Notes: generated from the sequence alone by a model not told the origin. A stretch of DNA of 64,000 bases from Mediterraneibacter faecis JCM 15917 (GCA_001312505.1 BBDW01000015.1:1-64000), one strand, 5' to 3'. Shown: positions 46,650-57,624, counted from the first letter of the stretch. A program made the numbers and translations.

Positions 46650-48392
46650 ATGATTAAAACAAGACTGGTGGGACTTTTATCCCACGCAAAAAAGTACATT
46701 GTCTACACCATCCTGTGGCAGTGGGCGGCATTGCTCTCACAGGTGCTGGCGGTATTTACGCTTGCCGACCTGTTGGAGCGCGTGGTCTATCGTGCGGTGA
46801 CAGTGCCGGTGATTGAGAAGACAATCCTGATCCTCGCACTGGTGGTGATCATACGATTTGTATGCGAACGGATGTGGGCAAGGTCTTCGTATCTTGCATG
46901 TGTAGATGTAAAGAGAATTTTAAGAGAAAAGATTTATGAGAAAATGTTGAAGCTGGGAGCTTCCTACAGTGAGCAAGTATCCTCTTCGGAGGTCGTACAG
47001 GTGTCAACCGAAGGTGTGGAGCAGTTGGAAACGTATTTTGGAAAATACCTTCCGCAGTTGTTCTACAGCCTGATCGCACCACTGACCTTATTTCTCATTC
47101 TTTGCAGAGTGAGTGTAAAGGCAAGTGTGATCCTGTTGATCTGTGTGCCACTGATCCCGATCTCGATCGTTGTGGTACAGAAGATCGCAAAGAAACTTTT
47201 GAGCAAATATTGGAGTATCTATACCGGGCTGGGTGATTCGTTCCTTGAGAATCTGCAGGGACTGACGACGTTGAAGATCTATCAGGCAGATCAACAGAAA
47301 GCGGACGAGATGGATGTGGAATCCCAGAACTTCCGCAGGATCACTATGAAGGTACTGACCATGCAGCTCAATTCCACAAGTGTGATGGACATTGTGGCGT
47401 ATGGTGGTGCAGCGATTGGTATGGCAGTTGCGGTGTCCGAATTCTTAAAAGGAAATATCAGTGTGGCAGGAACGTTATGTATCGTCCTGCTTGCCAGCGA
47501 GTTTTTCCTGCCGCTTCGTCTGCTCGGTTCCTTTTTCCATATCGCAATGAATGGAATGGCAGCAAGTGACAAGATCTTTAAGATCTTGGATCTGCCGGAA
47601 CCACAGGCGGGAGAAAAATGTCTGCCGAATGGCGCATTGGATGTGTCGTTGAAGGATGTTCATTTTTCTTACGAAGCGGACCGAGAGATTTTAAAAGGCA
47701 TCAACTTAAATCTCCCGGCAGGAAGTTTTGTATCACTGGTTGGTGAATCCGGATGTGGTAAGAGTACGATTGCAGGAATCCTAGCAGCAAAGAACCGGGA
47801 ATACAGCGGAGAGATCACCATCGGTGGTGTACCGCTGAATGAAGTGAATGAAACCAATCTGATGCAGAGGGTTGTTTTGGTTCGCCATAACAGCTACCTG
47901 TTCAAAGGTACAGTAGAAGAAAATCTGAAGATGGCAAAACCGGATGCAACGAAAGAAGAGATGGAAGCAGTTCTTCAGAAAGTCAATCTCTTAGGATTCT
48001 TACAGACGCAGGATGGATTGCAGACACGGTTATTAGAAAAAGCAAGCAACCTGTCCGGCGGTCAGTGTCAGAGACTGGTGATTGCAAGAGCTTTATTAAA
48101 AGAAGACAGCAAGGTTTACATTTTTGATGAAGCTGCATCTAATATCGATGTGGAAAGTGAAGAACTGATCATGAATGTGATTCATGATCTGGCAAAGACA
48201 AAGACGGTGCTTCTGATTTCCCATAGACTGGCAAATGTTGTGAAGTCTGATAAGATTTATTTCTTAAAAGACGGGGGGGAAATCAAGGAAAGTGGAAAAC
48301 ATGACGAACTGATGAGCCAGAATGGTGCATACAGACATCTATATGAAAGCCAGATGGCTCTGGAAAACTATGGAAAAGGGGGAGTGGCATAA
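46650..48392 (+). CDS. ABC exporter half-transporter, CydD-like (first subunit)
   Basis: The 580-residue fused membrane/ATPase protein has about six membrane segments in residues 1-300 and an ATPase domain with Walker A GESGCGKSTIAGI, signature LSGGQCQRLVIARALL, Walker B VYIFDEAASNID, and switch His in LLISHRLANV. The membrane part (SQVLAVFTLADLLERVVYRA, SSEVVQVSTEGVEQLETYFGKYLPQLFYSLIAPLTLF) resembles CydD/CydC thiol exporters. Its stop overlaps the start of the second subunit by one base (TAATG), pointing to a heterodimer. Cargo could be a thiol, heme or peptide; no cytochrome bd gene is nearby. G7 at 48273-48279 may add a glycine in KDGG-EIKES. Confidence 0.85.
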   Translation: MIKTRLVGLLSHAKKYIVYTILWQWAALLSQVLAVFTLADLLERVVYRAVTVPVIEKTILILALVVIIRFVCERMWARSSYLACVDVKRILREKIYEKMLKLGASYSEQVSSSEVVQVSTEGVEQLETYFGKYLPQLFYSLIAPLTLFLILCRVSVKASVILLICVPLIPISIVVVQKIAKKLLSKYWSIYTGLGDSFLENLQGLTTLKIYQADQQKADEMDVESQNFRRITMKVLTMQLNSTSVMDIVAYGGAAIGMAVAVSEFLKGNISVAGTLCIVLLASEFFLPLRLLGSFFHIAMNGMAASDKIFKILDLPEPQAGEKCLPNGALDVSLKDVHFSYEADREILKGINLNLPAGSFVSLVGESGCGKSTIAGILAAKNREYSGEITIGGVPLNEVNETNLMQRVVLVRHNSYLFKGTVEENLKMAKPDATKEEMEAVLQKVNLLGFLQTQDGLQTRLLEKASNLSGGQCQRLVIARALLKEDSKVYIFDEAASNIDVESEELIMNVIHDLAKTKTVLLISHRLANVVKSDKIYFLKDGGEIKESGKHDELMSQNGAYRHLYESQMALENYGKGGVA

Positions 48393-50169
48393 TGAGTGAA
48401 CATACAAATACAACGAAACGCAGAAGTGCCATTCAGATCATGGGAAGCCTGATCGGGTTAGTAAAACCCCCCCTGCTCCATATCATGCTGGCAGCAATTA
48501 TCCTTGGAACATTGGGTTACTTGTGTGCGATCTTCCTGACAATACTGGCAGGACAGGTCATCGTGCATGGACTTCTGACAGGGATAGCAGGAATGATCGT
48601 TCCGGTAGAGAAGATGTGGTTAGTATTTACCCCCCCGGTAAAGACGATTATCACAATCATGATCGTGATCGCAGTGCTCCGGGGAATCCTGCATTATGTG
48701 GAACAGTATTGTAACCATTTTATTGCGTTTAAACTGTTGGCGATCATTCGTCATAAAGTGTTTGCTTCCTTAAGAAAGCTCTGCCCGGCGAAACTGGAAG
48801 GCAGAGACAAGGGAAATCTGATCTCGATCATCACAACAGATATCGAGCTCCTGGAAGTGTTCTATGCACATACCATTTCCCCCCCGATTGCGATCGCAAC
48901 ACTGACCTCGATTATCATGGTAATCTTTATCGGAAGATATCACTGGTTAGCAGGACTGCTTGCACTGACAGCTTATCTGATTGTCGGTGTAGCCATCCCA
49001 ATGTGGAATGGAAAACGTGGCAGCCAGAAGGGAATGGAGTTTAGAACAAGCTTCGGAGACTGAACAGTTTTGTTCTGGATTCCTTACGTGGATTAGATGA
49101 AACCATCCAGTACGGACAGGGTGAAAAGAGAAAAGAGCAGATGACAGGGCAATCCAAGAACCTTGCCGAAATGCAGGAATCATTAAGCAAAATGGAAGGC
49201 TCACAGCGTTCATTTACGAACATGGTTATCCTGCTTGCATCTTTCGGAATGCTGGCACTGACGATCTGGCTCTATGCGAAGGGCGAGATGGGGTTTGAAG
49301 GAATCTTAACCTGTACGATCGCAATGATGGGTTCTTTCGGACCAGTAGTAGCATTATCAAGCCTTTCCAACAACCTGAACCAGACACTGGCAAGTGGTGA
49401 GCGTGTTCTTTCCCTTCTGGAAGAGACACCGCTTGTGGAAGAAATTCCGGGTGATGTGGAAACTTCTGCTGATCAGGGTGTGAATTCTGAGGAGAGTGCA
49501 GATCGTGCAGATCGTGCATTCGCAGGAGCAGAGGCAGAGAACGTTACATTTGCATACGGCGCGGAGACCATTTTAGATAGCTATTCAATGAAATTACAGC
49601 CGGGTAAAATCACAGGGATTCATGGTGCGAGCGGTTCCGGAAAATCTACACTTTTAAAACTGCTGATGCGTTTTTGGGATGTGCAGGGTGGAAGCATGTC
49701 GGTAGATGGTACAGATGTCCGAAAGATTCCGACCAGGCATTTAAGAGATATGGAAAGTTATGTCACGCAGGAAACACACCTGTTCCATGATTCCATTGCA
49801 AATAATATCGCAATCGCAAAGCCGGGAGCATCCAGAGAAGAGATTATGGAAGCCGCAAAGAAAGCTTCTATCCACGATTTTATTATGACACTTCCGAAAG
49901 GATATGATACAGAAGTCGGAGAACTGGGTGATACGCTGTCCGGCGGTGAGAAACAGAGAATCGGAATTGCAAGAGCATTTCTGCATGACTGCCCTCTGAT
50001 CCTGCTTGATGAGCCTACATCAAACCTTGACTCTTTAAATGAGGGAATTATTTTAAGATCATTAAAAGAATCCGCCAGAAAGAAAACCGTTGTCCTGGTA
50101 TCCCACAGAGTGTCCACAATGAACGTGGCAGATATGGTCTACGAAATGGAGAACGGCAGAATTTCATAG
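48392..50169 (+). CDS. ABC exporter half-transporter, CydC-like (second subunit; frame disrupted near 49058)
   Basis: Restored length is about 592 residues. The membrane half includes YVEQYCNHFIAFKLLAIIRHKVFASLRKLCPAKLEGRDKGNLISIITTDIELLEVFYAHTISP, as in CydC. The ATPase half has HGASGSGKSTLLKLLMRFW, TLSGGEKQRIGIARAFL, LILLDEPTSNLDSLNEG and VLVSHRVSTM. As written, CTTCGGAGACTGAAC at 49051-49065 lacks an A (expected GGAGAACTGAAC for SFGELNSFVLDSLRGLDETIQYG). Three C7 runs (48467-48473, 48630-48636, 48879-48885) each give Pro-Pro where one proline is expected, e.g. TISP-P-IAIA. A 63-base copy of its 3' end lies behind ldh. It ends directly against the convergent AEC gene. Confidence 0.88.
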
Positions 50170-51099
50170 CTAAAACATTTGAAATAGCATCACTAAAAGC
50201 GGCATGCTAACAATAGAAAACAGTGTTGTAACAACATTGATCGCACTGGCATATTGAGAATCATTTCCGTATACTTGACACATCTGGGTTACAGTTGAGG
50301 CAGATGGAGTAATGATTGCAAGAAATACAATGAGCATGATTTTATCTCCATCTGCTGAAAAAGCGGCGAGATGGCTTAACTTAATCAGAATCAGTGCAAA
50401 TACGGGTAATACGATTAACCGGAGAACAGAGATAAAATATACTTTCTTATTTGTAAAAATCTGTTTCAGATCCATACCGGCGAAAAGCATACCTGTTACG
50501 ATCATGCTTGCTGGTCCAATCATATTACCGACAGAACTTATCGAATCATTTATGATTTCCGGTAAATGGATTTTTGTAAAGAAAAGCAGGATTCCAATAA
50601 AAATAGAAATCATATTTATATTGAGGACAATTTTTTTCCAGTCATAAGAAGCCTCTTGGCTGATAATTTTCTTACAGTGAGTCCATATAAAAATGAGTTG
50701 CACGCTCATAAATACACATCCATATAATACCCACTCTTTTCCTAAAATAAAAGTTACGATTGGTACAATCAGATTACCAGAATTAGAGTAATAGATAGAG
50801 GCAATTTCTACTTCGTTTAAATGAAAAAGTTTCCCTAAAACAGAGACAACAATAAGAAGGACAATCTGTGTGAGAACAGATGCTATAAAAGCCAGTAGCA
50901 ATCCTCTCACAGTGTCAGAAGTATAATCAACTTGAAAAGCGTTTATAATTACACAAGGGATGACCAGATAAAGGATGATTTTGGACAATACCTTACTGTC
51001 GGTATCCTCGACAATACCTGTTTTTACAATTAAGTATCCCATAAAGATCATAAGAAAAAGCTGTGCAATTTGTTTCATGAGAAGTATACTGATGGTCAT
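50170..51099 (-). CDS. AEC-family (auxin efflux carrier-like) permease
   Basis: The 309-residue membrane protein has about nine to ten hydrophobic segments in the AEC arrangement: MKQIAQLFLMIFMGYLIVKTGIVEDTDSKVLSKIILYLVIPCVIINAF, SNSGNLIVPIVTFILG, GPASMIVTGMLFAGMDLKQIF, and AIITPSASTVTQMCQVYGNDSQYASAINVVTTLFSIVSMPLLVMLF. The conserved asparagine/glycine-rich breaks are visible. Family members move organic acids such as malate or lactate; this substrate is unknown. GGAG lies upstream of the ATG. Its stop codon abuts the stop of the convergent ABC gene with no spacer, so no separate terminator exists between them. Confidence 0.88.
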   Translation of the reverse strand: MTISILLMKQIAQLFLMIFMGYLIVKTGIVEDTDSKVLSKIILYLVIPCVIINAFQVDYTSDTVRGLLLAFIASVLTQIVLLIVVSVLGKLFHLNEVEIASIYYSNSGNLIVPIVTFILGKEWVLYGCVFMSVQLIFIWTHCKKIISQEASYDWKKIVLNINMISIFIGILLFFTKIHLPEIINDSISSVGNMIGPASMIVTGMLFAGMDLKQIFTNKKVYFISVLRLIVLPVFALILIKLSHLAAFSADGDKIMLIVFLAIITPSASTVTQMCQVYGNDSQYASAINVVTTLFSIVSMPLLVMLFQMF

Positions 51100-51219
51100 A
51101 AAATTATCTCCGTATTCTTGTAAAGTCTTTCATAATAGAACTGATTTAAACCATAAATAAGTATAGTACTTTTTCAAGAAAAGTAAAGAGCGTAAGTAAA
51201 ATCCGTACCGCATACGAAA

Positions 51220-51390
51220 ATGCTCCTTGATATGTTGCGCAATAATCCAACAATTACGCAAAAAGAAATTATTGAACGAGTCTCTTTGTCGAGAAGCGCT
51301 GTTCAGAGAATGATTAAAGAGTTGTCTGAATTAGGACGATTAGAAAGAGTTGGTTCAAAGAAAACAGGCAGTTGGATTGTAAAAGAGTAA
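51220..51390 (+). pseudogene. C-terminal winged-helix remnant of an AAA_4/RecG-like ATP-binding protein
   Basis: The 56 codons read MLLDMLRNNPTITQKEIIERV, SLSRSAVQRMIKELSELGRLERVGSKKTGSWIVKE-stop. This is the winged-helix tail found at the end of divergent-AAA (AlbA/AAA_4) putative DNA-binding proteins. A TAA lies nine codons upstream in frame and the rest of the gene is absent. It is a leftover of a larger gene rather than a working small gene. Confidence 0.65.
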
Positions 51391-51410
51391 AAGAAAATAT
51401 GTTATTTTGA

Positions 51411-51448
51411 AATCTCCGTTGTTCTGTTGTAGAATGACGGAGATTTTT
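51411..51448 (+). terminator. Stem-loop terminator behind the remnant
   Basis: AATCTCCGT (51411-51419) pairs perfectly with ACGGAGATT (51437-51445), followed by TTT and preceded by an A-rich flank. Confidence 0.7.
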
Positions 51449-51604
51449 CATGTATAAATATGGTAACAGACATTTTGGGTGCAGAGGATATTATGTCGAT
51501 ACGGTAGGAAAAAATATTTGATTAAATTTGTCACTTTTCTAAATTTTGAAACGTTTTATTATAAAAGGAATTGAGTAGGATATCGGGGGAGGAATGTGAA
51601 AGGT

Positions 51605-52084
51605 ATGCTTGAACAAGCTTCAGTTGAGAAGATGTTTCAGAAATATGGAGAAATGCTATATAAAATATGTATCGTAATGCTTGAAAATACGTATGATGCA
51701 GAAGATACAGTGCAAGATGTATTAATAAAATATATGACAAAAAAGCCTCTTTTTGAAACTTATGAACATGAAAAGGCATGGTTAATTAGAGTTACAATAA
51801 ATCTTTGTAAAGATAAATTGCGTTTCTATAAACAACATCCATATATAAATATCGAAACAATTAAGACTACATATCCTGAGGATAGTATAGATAATCAGAT
51901 ACTTGCTATCCTTTTAGAATTACCATCTAAATATAAGGAAGTGCTTTTATTGTATTATGTAGAAGGATATAAATGCTTTGAAATAAGTAAGATTTTGAAA
52001 ATTACGGAATCGACTGTGAAAAAGCGTTTGGAACGAGGTCGGAAATTATTAAAAAAGAAGTTGGGAGTGAATGAGTGTGGATAA
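51605..52084 (+). CDS. ECF-type RNA polymerase sigma factor
   Basis: The protein of about 159 residues has sigma region 2 (FQKYGEMLYKICIVMLENTYDAEDTVQDVLIKYMTKKP) and region 4 (LLELPSKYKEVLLLYYVEGYKCFEISKILKITESTVKKRLERGRKLLKKKLG). It would direct polymerase to a small regulon, usually including its own gene. GGGGGAGG at 51585-51592 fits ATG 51605 (12 bases) or GTG 51596 (3 bases); neither spacing is ideal, and the ATG is chosen. The next gene overlaps by 14 bases and looks like its membrane anti-sigma factor. Confidence 0.9.
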   Translation: MLEQASVEKMFQKYGEMLYKICIVMLENTYDAEDTVQDVLIKYMTKKPLFETYEHEKAWLIRVTINLCKDKLRFYKQHPYINIETIKTTYPEDSIDNQILAILLELPSKYKEVLLLYYVEGYKCFEISKILKITESTVKKRLERGRKLLKKKLGVNECG

Positions 52085-52684
52085 AAATTCAATTAAAAGT
52101 GCTGTGACTGGAATTGAATTTACTGAAGAATCCAAACAGAGAATTTTTGATGGGATTGAAAGAAGAAAAAATTTGAAACAGAAAATTCACATAAAGAGAA
52201 TTACAACGGGGGATAGTTGCAACTGCCATAGTTTTTTTGTGTGTGTTTACAAATATCTTGCAAAAAAATAAATCAATAATTACAGTTTATGCGATGACGC
52301 AAGATGGAAATGAGAAAGGTTCTGTTTTAATACCAGAACATAAAGAGACTTTAAAATTGATGGAAACGCCGGTAGGAAATGGTTATATTTTTCAGATAGA
52401 TATACCAGAGAATTACATGTATAATTGCAAGTCATTAGAAAAAGAAAATAGTATTTTTACAATTTACCAAAAAGGGGAAAAAAATATATTGGATTCCCGA
52501 GTCAAATATATTTGAACAAATTTATAGTGGTGAAAATGAGAAGTTAATAAATAGTAGTCCAAATTGTGTGAACGAATGTGAATTTGAAATAGTAGTTTAC
52601 AATGAAAATAAAGAAATTTTATATGAGGAGGTTATAAAATTTGAATTAGTAAATGGAAAATGTATTGTTACACTAAAAAAGTAA
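52071..52684 (+). CDS. Putative membrane anti-sigma factor (frame disrupted at 52208 and near 52475)
   Basis: Restored, the protein is about 203 residues: a short cytoplasmic N-terminus (KSAVTGIEFTEESKQRIFDGIERRKNLKQKIHIKRI), one membrane segment (TTGIVATAIVFLCVFTNIL) and an extracytoplasmic domain (ITVYAMTQDGNEKGSVLIPEHKETLKLMETPVGNGYIFQIDIPENY ... CVNECEFEIVVYNENKEILYEEVIKFELVNGKCIVTL). Overlap with the sigma gene and topology support an anti-sigma role. As written, G5 at 52208-52212 (expected G4) and one surplus base in AAGGGGAAAAAAATA near 52473-52487 split it. I do not recognise a named family for the outer domain. Confidence 0.7.
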
Positions 52685-52724
52685 ATTACTGTTTGGAAAT
52701 AAAAATATGTTTTGGAGGTAGAAT

Positions 52725-53168
52725 ATGAAAATAAAAATTAAATTAATGGTAACTTTTATGGCATTGGTTTTAAGTACTTTTACAGCTATTTCTGTAAGTG
52801 CAGCATCAGAAGATCCGTATCAGGCAGTGATTGATAAATTGAATAAAGAGTATTCGATGGATATTCATTTTATGAACTCGGAAGAATTTTGCGCATATTC
52901 AATGGAAAAACAGCAAAAGATAGATATTACACCAGAGGAATTCGAAAAGAATTTGAGGGAACAAATTATTGAAAACAACCGGGCTAAAGCTGAAGCTGAT
53001 AAAAAATTTGCAGAATTAGAAGCGAAGGATATTATTGAAAGTGGAAGTGGAGTTTGTAAATCTACAAATACAACTAGATGGAGTTTTGGGCAGGTAGTGG
53101 AATGTAGAAAAAGAATTATAGAAAGAAGGCTTTGGGTCAATAGAAATGACCCAAAGCCTTCTTCTTAA
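52725..53168 (+). CDS. Small secreted protein, unknown function
   Basis: The 147-residue frame has a clear signal peptide (MKIKIKLMVTFMALVLSTFTAISVSAAS, probably cut after SAA or SAAS). The mature part is helical and charged (TPEEFEKNLREQIIENNRAKAEADKKFAELEAKDII) and has three cysteines (EEFCAYS, SGVCKST, VVECRKR). TTTTGGAGG precedes the ATG. It lies 40 bases behind the anti-sigma gene and may be the output of the sigma system. Its last codons run through the terminator stem at 53123-53163, so the true C-terminus may be earlier or the gene may be cut short. Confidence 0.65.
   Translation: MKIKIKLMVTFMALVLSTFTAISVSAASEDPYQAVIDKLNKEYSMDIHFMNSEEFCAYSMEKQQKIDITPEEFEKNLREQIIENNRAKAEADKKFAELEAKDIIESGSGVCKSTNTTRWSFGQVVECRKRIIERRLWVNRNDPKPSS
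53123..53163. terminator. Bidirectional terminator between convergent genes
   Basis: AAGAAGGCTTTGGGTCA (53123-53139) pairs perfectly with TGACCCAAAGCCTTCTT (53147-53163) around a seven-base loop. A 17-base-pair stem, serving the plus-strand secreted-protein gene and the minus-strand lipoprotein gene. Confidence 0.85.
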
Positions 53169-55160
53169 TCAATCACATCTGTCTCAATAATAAACCGTAC
53201 GTCCCCCCCGGTCTGTTCTTCTAACTTACCGCCATAATTATCGTATTCAGCGTCCGCTTCTTTGACAGCTTTCATTCTTTTGGAGAGATTCTTCAGATCA
53301 TCCCCCCGCCTAGTTTTTCAAGTTCCTGGATTCCTTCTTTATCAAAGAGAGTAAGTCCTTCAGAGAGAGAAGAGATTCCTTCGGCAAGGGTTGTGTATCC
53401 TTCTTTTAGTTCTTTCCCGGCTGTGCCCAGTTTAGTAGCTCCTTGAGAGAGCGTTGAGCTGCCTTCAGACAATTGACTGATTCCCTGTTGGAAAGAGGTA
53501 AGTCCCTGAGTGAGCTGTAAACTGCCGGCAGATAAAGCTGAAAGTGAGCTCTGCAAAGTTTTTAATGTCTCACTGAGAGAAGAAAGACTCTGTGCTGCCT
53601 GAGCAAAGAAACCGGCACCGGAAGACATCTGGTCAAGCGTAGTATGGCAGGAAGTAATCAGTTCCGTCAGGCTGTTTAATGTTCCTTCTGTGGCGGATTT
53701 CAGCTGATCGATATCTGTGGAGGAAGAAGAAAGATCAAGGTTCTGATCAATTGCAGATGCAATCGTATCATTTATTTCATTCTTCAATTGTGACATCTTA
53801 TCGTTGACAGCATTTTTAGATTCTTCTGATAATTCTGAATCTGATGCAGTTTCAGAAACAATCTGATCGATCGCAGACTGGACAGCATCTGTCGCAGCAG
53901 TTTTGGACTGTTCTTTTGCGTCCTCTGTGATAGAAGATTTCAGAGTATCCCAGTTGACGGATGCGAAAGAAGATTTTGCCTCTGCAAGAGAGGAGTCAAC
54001 AGAATCCAGCTGTTGGCCGAGTGATTTAATCTGTTCCTGAAGTGCTGAAAGTGTCTCAGCAGACGGAAGAGAACCAGAATCCGTGCATATCTGGCCAGAG
54101 AGAGCAGAATTCAGCTGTTCAAGACCAGTTTGAAGAGAAGAAGCACCTGAAACCAGCTTTCCGGAATTTTCATTAAGTGCAGTTACACCGTCATCTAAAG
54201 TGTCTGTTCCCTCGGCAAGTTGTGAGACACCGTCTACATATTGCCCAAGATAACTTTGATAAGTAGAAGCGCCGCCTAGCAGCTGTGCTGCTCCGTCAGC
54301 AAGTTTGCCGGATGCATCTCCGAGTTCCTGCAGGCTGTCAGCGGCATCCTCCATATCGTCAAAGGAATCCTCTTCGAGATCTTCAAACAGACCGGAGGAG
54401 ACCACGGTTGCAGTAAAGTCCATCTCAAAATCTGTTACATCTGCAGTTACTTCCACTGATTCTGGGATAGAGATATCTTCCGTAGGTTCATAATCAGTAA
54501 GCTTCAGACTGTCCTTAAGTCCCGGGCAGGCATAACCGACAACGACGCTCTGGTCATTCATTGTAAATATTTTACCATTTGTTACCTGGATATTAGAAGC
54601 GGTGTCTTCCGGAAGGATCATGGCGGAGATCACTGCAAATGGAACCGGAGAAGTCATCTCTTCACCATTTACGGTTACATTTTCTTCGGTAGTATTTTCA
54701 TAATCAAAACGAATTCCAAGCTTTCCATTTTTCCCAGCGAGATCTTCCGGTTGTATAGATTTTCCATCCAATGTGTAACTGATTTTTACATTTACAGGAA
54801 GTTCTTCTGTAGAAGTACCTTCATAATGAATGTCCTCCCCCCTTTGTTTTCCCAGGTGATCGTTCCGTCAGAGGACTGGGTGAAGGACTCATTTCCTTTC
54901 GTATTTTTTATGTCTTTCAGAGTTGAGAAGTCTTTGATTTCCTTTGATGTTCCGTTATTTTTCAAGTCTGTCTGGACTTTGATCTCATTTATCGTTCCGC
55001 TTGCATCAGCTTTTACATATACCGTTTCTGATTTGTCAGCATCTGAAGCTGTGGCAGCTGTCTTTGTGTCAGTGGAGCATCCTGTCAGACTTGTGGCAGA
55101 AACCAGGACAAGACTGGCGCACAGACCGGGAACTAATTTTTGCAACATTTTTCTTTTCAC
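53165..55160 (-). CDS. Coiled-coil lipoprotein of an ABC export system (frame disrupted at 53302 and 54837)
   Basis: Restored length is about 663 residues. The N-terminus is a lipoprotein signal with lipobox SATSLTGCS. A beta-rich domain follows, then a long helical region full of YhgE-like heptads such as LADGAAQLLGGASTYQSYLGQYVDGVSQLAEGTDTLDDGVTAL and LTQGLTSFQQGISQLSEGSSTLSQGATKL. The tail after the last break reads DDLKNLSKRMKAVKEADAEYDNYGGKLEEQTGG-DVRFIIETDVID. As written (plus strand), C6 at 54837-54842 and C6 at 53302-53307 break it; C4 in each restores it. C7 at 53203-53209 may add a glycine. GTG 55160 follows AAAGGAG with 8 bases. It follows the permease and probably bridges to the cell surface. 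Confidence 0.82.
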
Positions 55161-55243
55161 GAGAAATTCTCCTTTCAAATGGGACCTGCACTGTTATGCC
55201 TAACTTAGAAGTCCTTAGGCAGCAGATACAGGTACAATCACGA

Positions 55244-57609
55244 TTATTCAATATTTTTTAATGCCTGATCCATAGGTACTTTCTTGATCCGGCGGTATTC
55301 GATCAATGCAACAAGCAGGTAAGTTCCGAATCCTAGCAGGAACATTTTTACATACAGGACCGGATCAATGTACAATGGGATCCAACCGGAAATACTGCTG
55401 ATCATAATTCCACGGAAGAGAGCGTTCATGAGAACTGTTTCTATCGGAAAACTCAGAAGCAGGAAGACTACGACCATAATGGTTGTAGACAGCAGATACA
55501 GACTGCTGATCTCCCGGTCAGAGTATCCAAGTATTTTTGTCATAGAGATTGACTGTGCATTCTTTTCGATAATGATCTTTGACAAAAGATAGATCAGAAT
55601 CATAAAGAGCACGATTGAAAATCCGTCTAACAGATACATCATGCTTCCCATCGAAACATTCAATTGTCGGGAGATTTTAGACAGACTGTCGAGGTCGATC
55701 ACAGAGCTGATGTATTTTTGGTCAATATCGGTTATCTCGCTGTCAGAGAGATAACCACTGAAGTAATCGGAACCAAGGTCAAACAGTTCATTGAACGTAT
55801 CCTGTGGAAGAAAAACGGTCAGACCACCTTCATAATCGTAGATTCCTTCAATAGAAAACGTGTATGTATCATCTTCATAAGCTTCCTTTAAAGTGATTTC
55901 ATCACCGATATCCAGAAGATATTTATCTGCATAAGCAGAAGAGATGTATGCAGGAGTTGCATCAGAAGCATCCTCTTTCTTTGAAACATCTTTGTCAGAT
56001 ACAGTTTCCTGAAAATCAATCGGAAGATAGCGGCTGTTATCTGCAAGTCCATAGAGCAGGATTTCCTCTTCCTTATATTTCTTATCTGTTGTTTTCAGTG
56101 AATAAGCGCTGAATTTCTCCGCATCAGGGTTATCGGTTTCTACCTCGTGCTGAAAATAGAGCATATTTACAAGGCTTTCCAGTTTATGATCTTCGTCCAT
56201 GGCGTTGATCGGTATCTGCAAAATGTACTGGTAGTTACAAAGCAGATTATCTTTTAGAACAGTCTGATAATGATCGAGTACAGCAGGGAAGAGCAGACCG
56301 AACATCAACAGAAGGTTTGCAAATAAGATTCCGAGGAACAGCAGAAGGTAATTGCTGACATTCTGGAAAATCACACGCAGTCGGAAACGACTGAAAAATG
56401 GAATTCTTCTGTTCAGTGATAATGCATGCTTTTGTTGCCTTCTCTTTAAGTCTCTGCGGAGGAACTTCAAAGGAGAAAGTGATAGTCTCTGCGAAGTACT
56501 GTGTAATTGACGAGAAGCATTAGCAAGATTGGAATAATCGTAGTAAGCAGAAATGCTTCTGCGTTCCAGACGGTTACATATGTCGGAAGGCTGTAGCTTC
56601 CATAATACATACCGGCGCAGACATCTTTCATGATGGTATAGCCGAGAATATTTCCAATGAAAGCACCAATTAGCGTGACAAGGATCGGCATGGCCATATA
56701 ATGTCGGATCAGTTCATTTCTGGTGTAGCCGCTGGCAAGAAGAGTTCCGATGACATTTGCCTCTTTTGCAATGGTGTTGCTGATCGTAATGCCAAAGACA
56801 AACGCCATGATCGCAATTACGATATAAAGAAATACGATCATCATTGCGCGGTCGCTTCCCATATCATCCCGGGTAAATGTGATTGCCTGGTTGAGATAAC
56901 GCGGAACGAATTCTTCCAGAGAAACATCCTTGTTGATTGCTTTCATCAGATCATCAGATACTTCTTTTTCTTCTTTCTCTGTCGTAGGTTCATCGTTGTA
57001 TTTCCACGCATAGCAGTATTTTACAAGTGGAGAATCCAAAGATTCAAATGCTTCGGACGTTACAACTCCAATTCCGAATTTGACAGAATCAAACATGGAA
57101 TCGTTGTTGTTCTGAAAGAGACAGCTGTAATCCGGAAGAGCAATGAATCCGGTTACTTTCCAGCTCTGTGTATCACTTTTCAGTGTGTCTCCGATGGAAA
57201 TCTTATTGTTGTCAGCATACATACGATCGATGGCGATTTCATTTGCCGCTTTTGGAAATACTCCTTCCATGAGGCAGGCAAGATTCACCTGCTCCCTGTT
57301 TGCAAAGATACGCATTGTGCTGCCATTTGTTAAATCCTGTTCCAGATAGAAATTGTTATAGATCCGGATACCATTTTCTTCCACAGACTGAATCTGCGCA
57401 TCATTCATTTTTTCAGAAGTGCGGAAATGTCCGTTCTCTGTATTATAGTTGTCAATTCCTTCAGTATAAGCCTTGATCATGCTGCCATCGGCAACAAGAA
57501 ATCCGGAGACGAATCCGATTGTGATCACAAGGAGAAGGAAAATGACAAGATACTTACCAAAGTCTTTCCGGAATTCTCTGGGGAGACGTTTGTTTAATGG
57601 GTTTTTCAT
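55244..57609 (-). CDS. MacB/FtsX-like ABC permease (frame disrupted near 56490)
   Basis: Restored length is about 788 residues. Two FtsX-like halves are present: an N-terminal membrane segment plus an outer MacB-like domain (YLVIFLLLVITIGFVSGFLVADGSM ...), a three-segment block (MMIVFLYIVIAIMAFVFGITISNTIAKEANVIGTLLASGYTRNELIRHY), then a repeat of the arrangement ending in SMTKILGYSDREISSLYLLSTTIMVVVFLLL and YRRIKKVPMDQALKNIE. As written, CGCAGAGACTATCAC (minus strand, near 56490) lacks a base; restoring it reads LSLSPLKFLRRDLKRRQQKH and joins the halves. AGGAGG precedes the ATG. It is 15 bases behind the ATPase gene. The likely cargo is a peptide, lipid or antimicrobial. Confidence 0.88.
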
Positions 57610-57624
57610 TGTCTGCAGCCTCCT

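Larger units (their letters stand above)
51100..51604. other. Intergenic with a gene remnant, terminator and sigma-factor promoter region
   Basis: The left part is the upstream region of the AEC gene. The middle holds the helicase-like remnant (51220-51390) and a stem-loop (51411-51448), both listed separately. The right part (51450-51590) is AT-rich and leads to the ECF sigma gene; TTGAAACGTTTTATTATAAAAGG near 51546-51568 is a candidate autoregulated promoter but is not clear-cut. Confidence 0.45.

Noticed and set aside
55244..57609. Two separate permease genes in the minus-strand ABC operon
   Set aside because: Adding one base near 56490 gives a continuous protein of the usual two-half FtsX size, and the second piece would start without a ribosome site inside the first.
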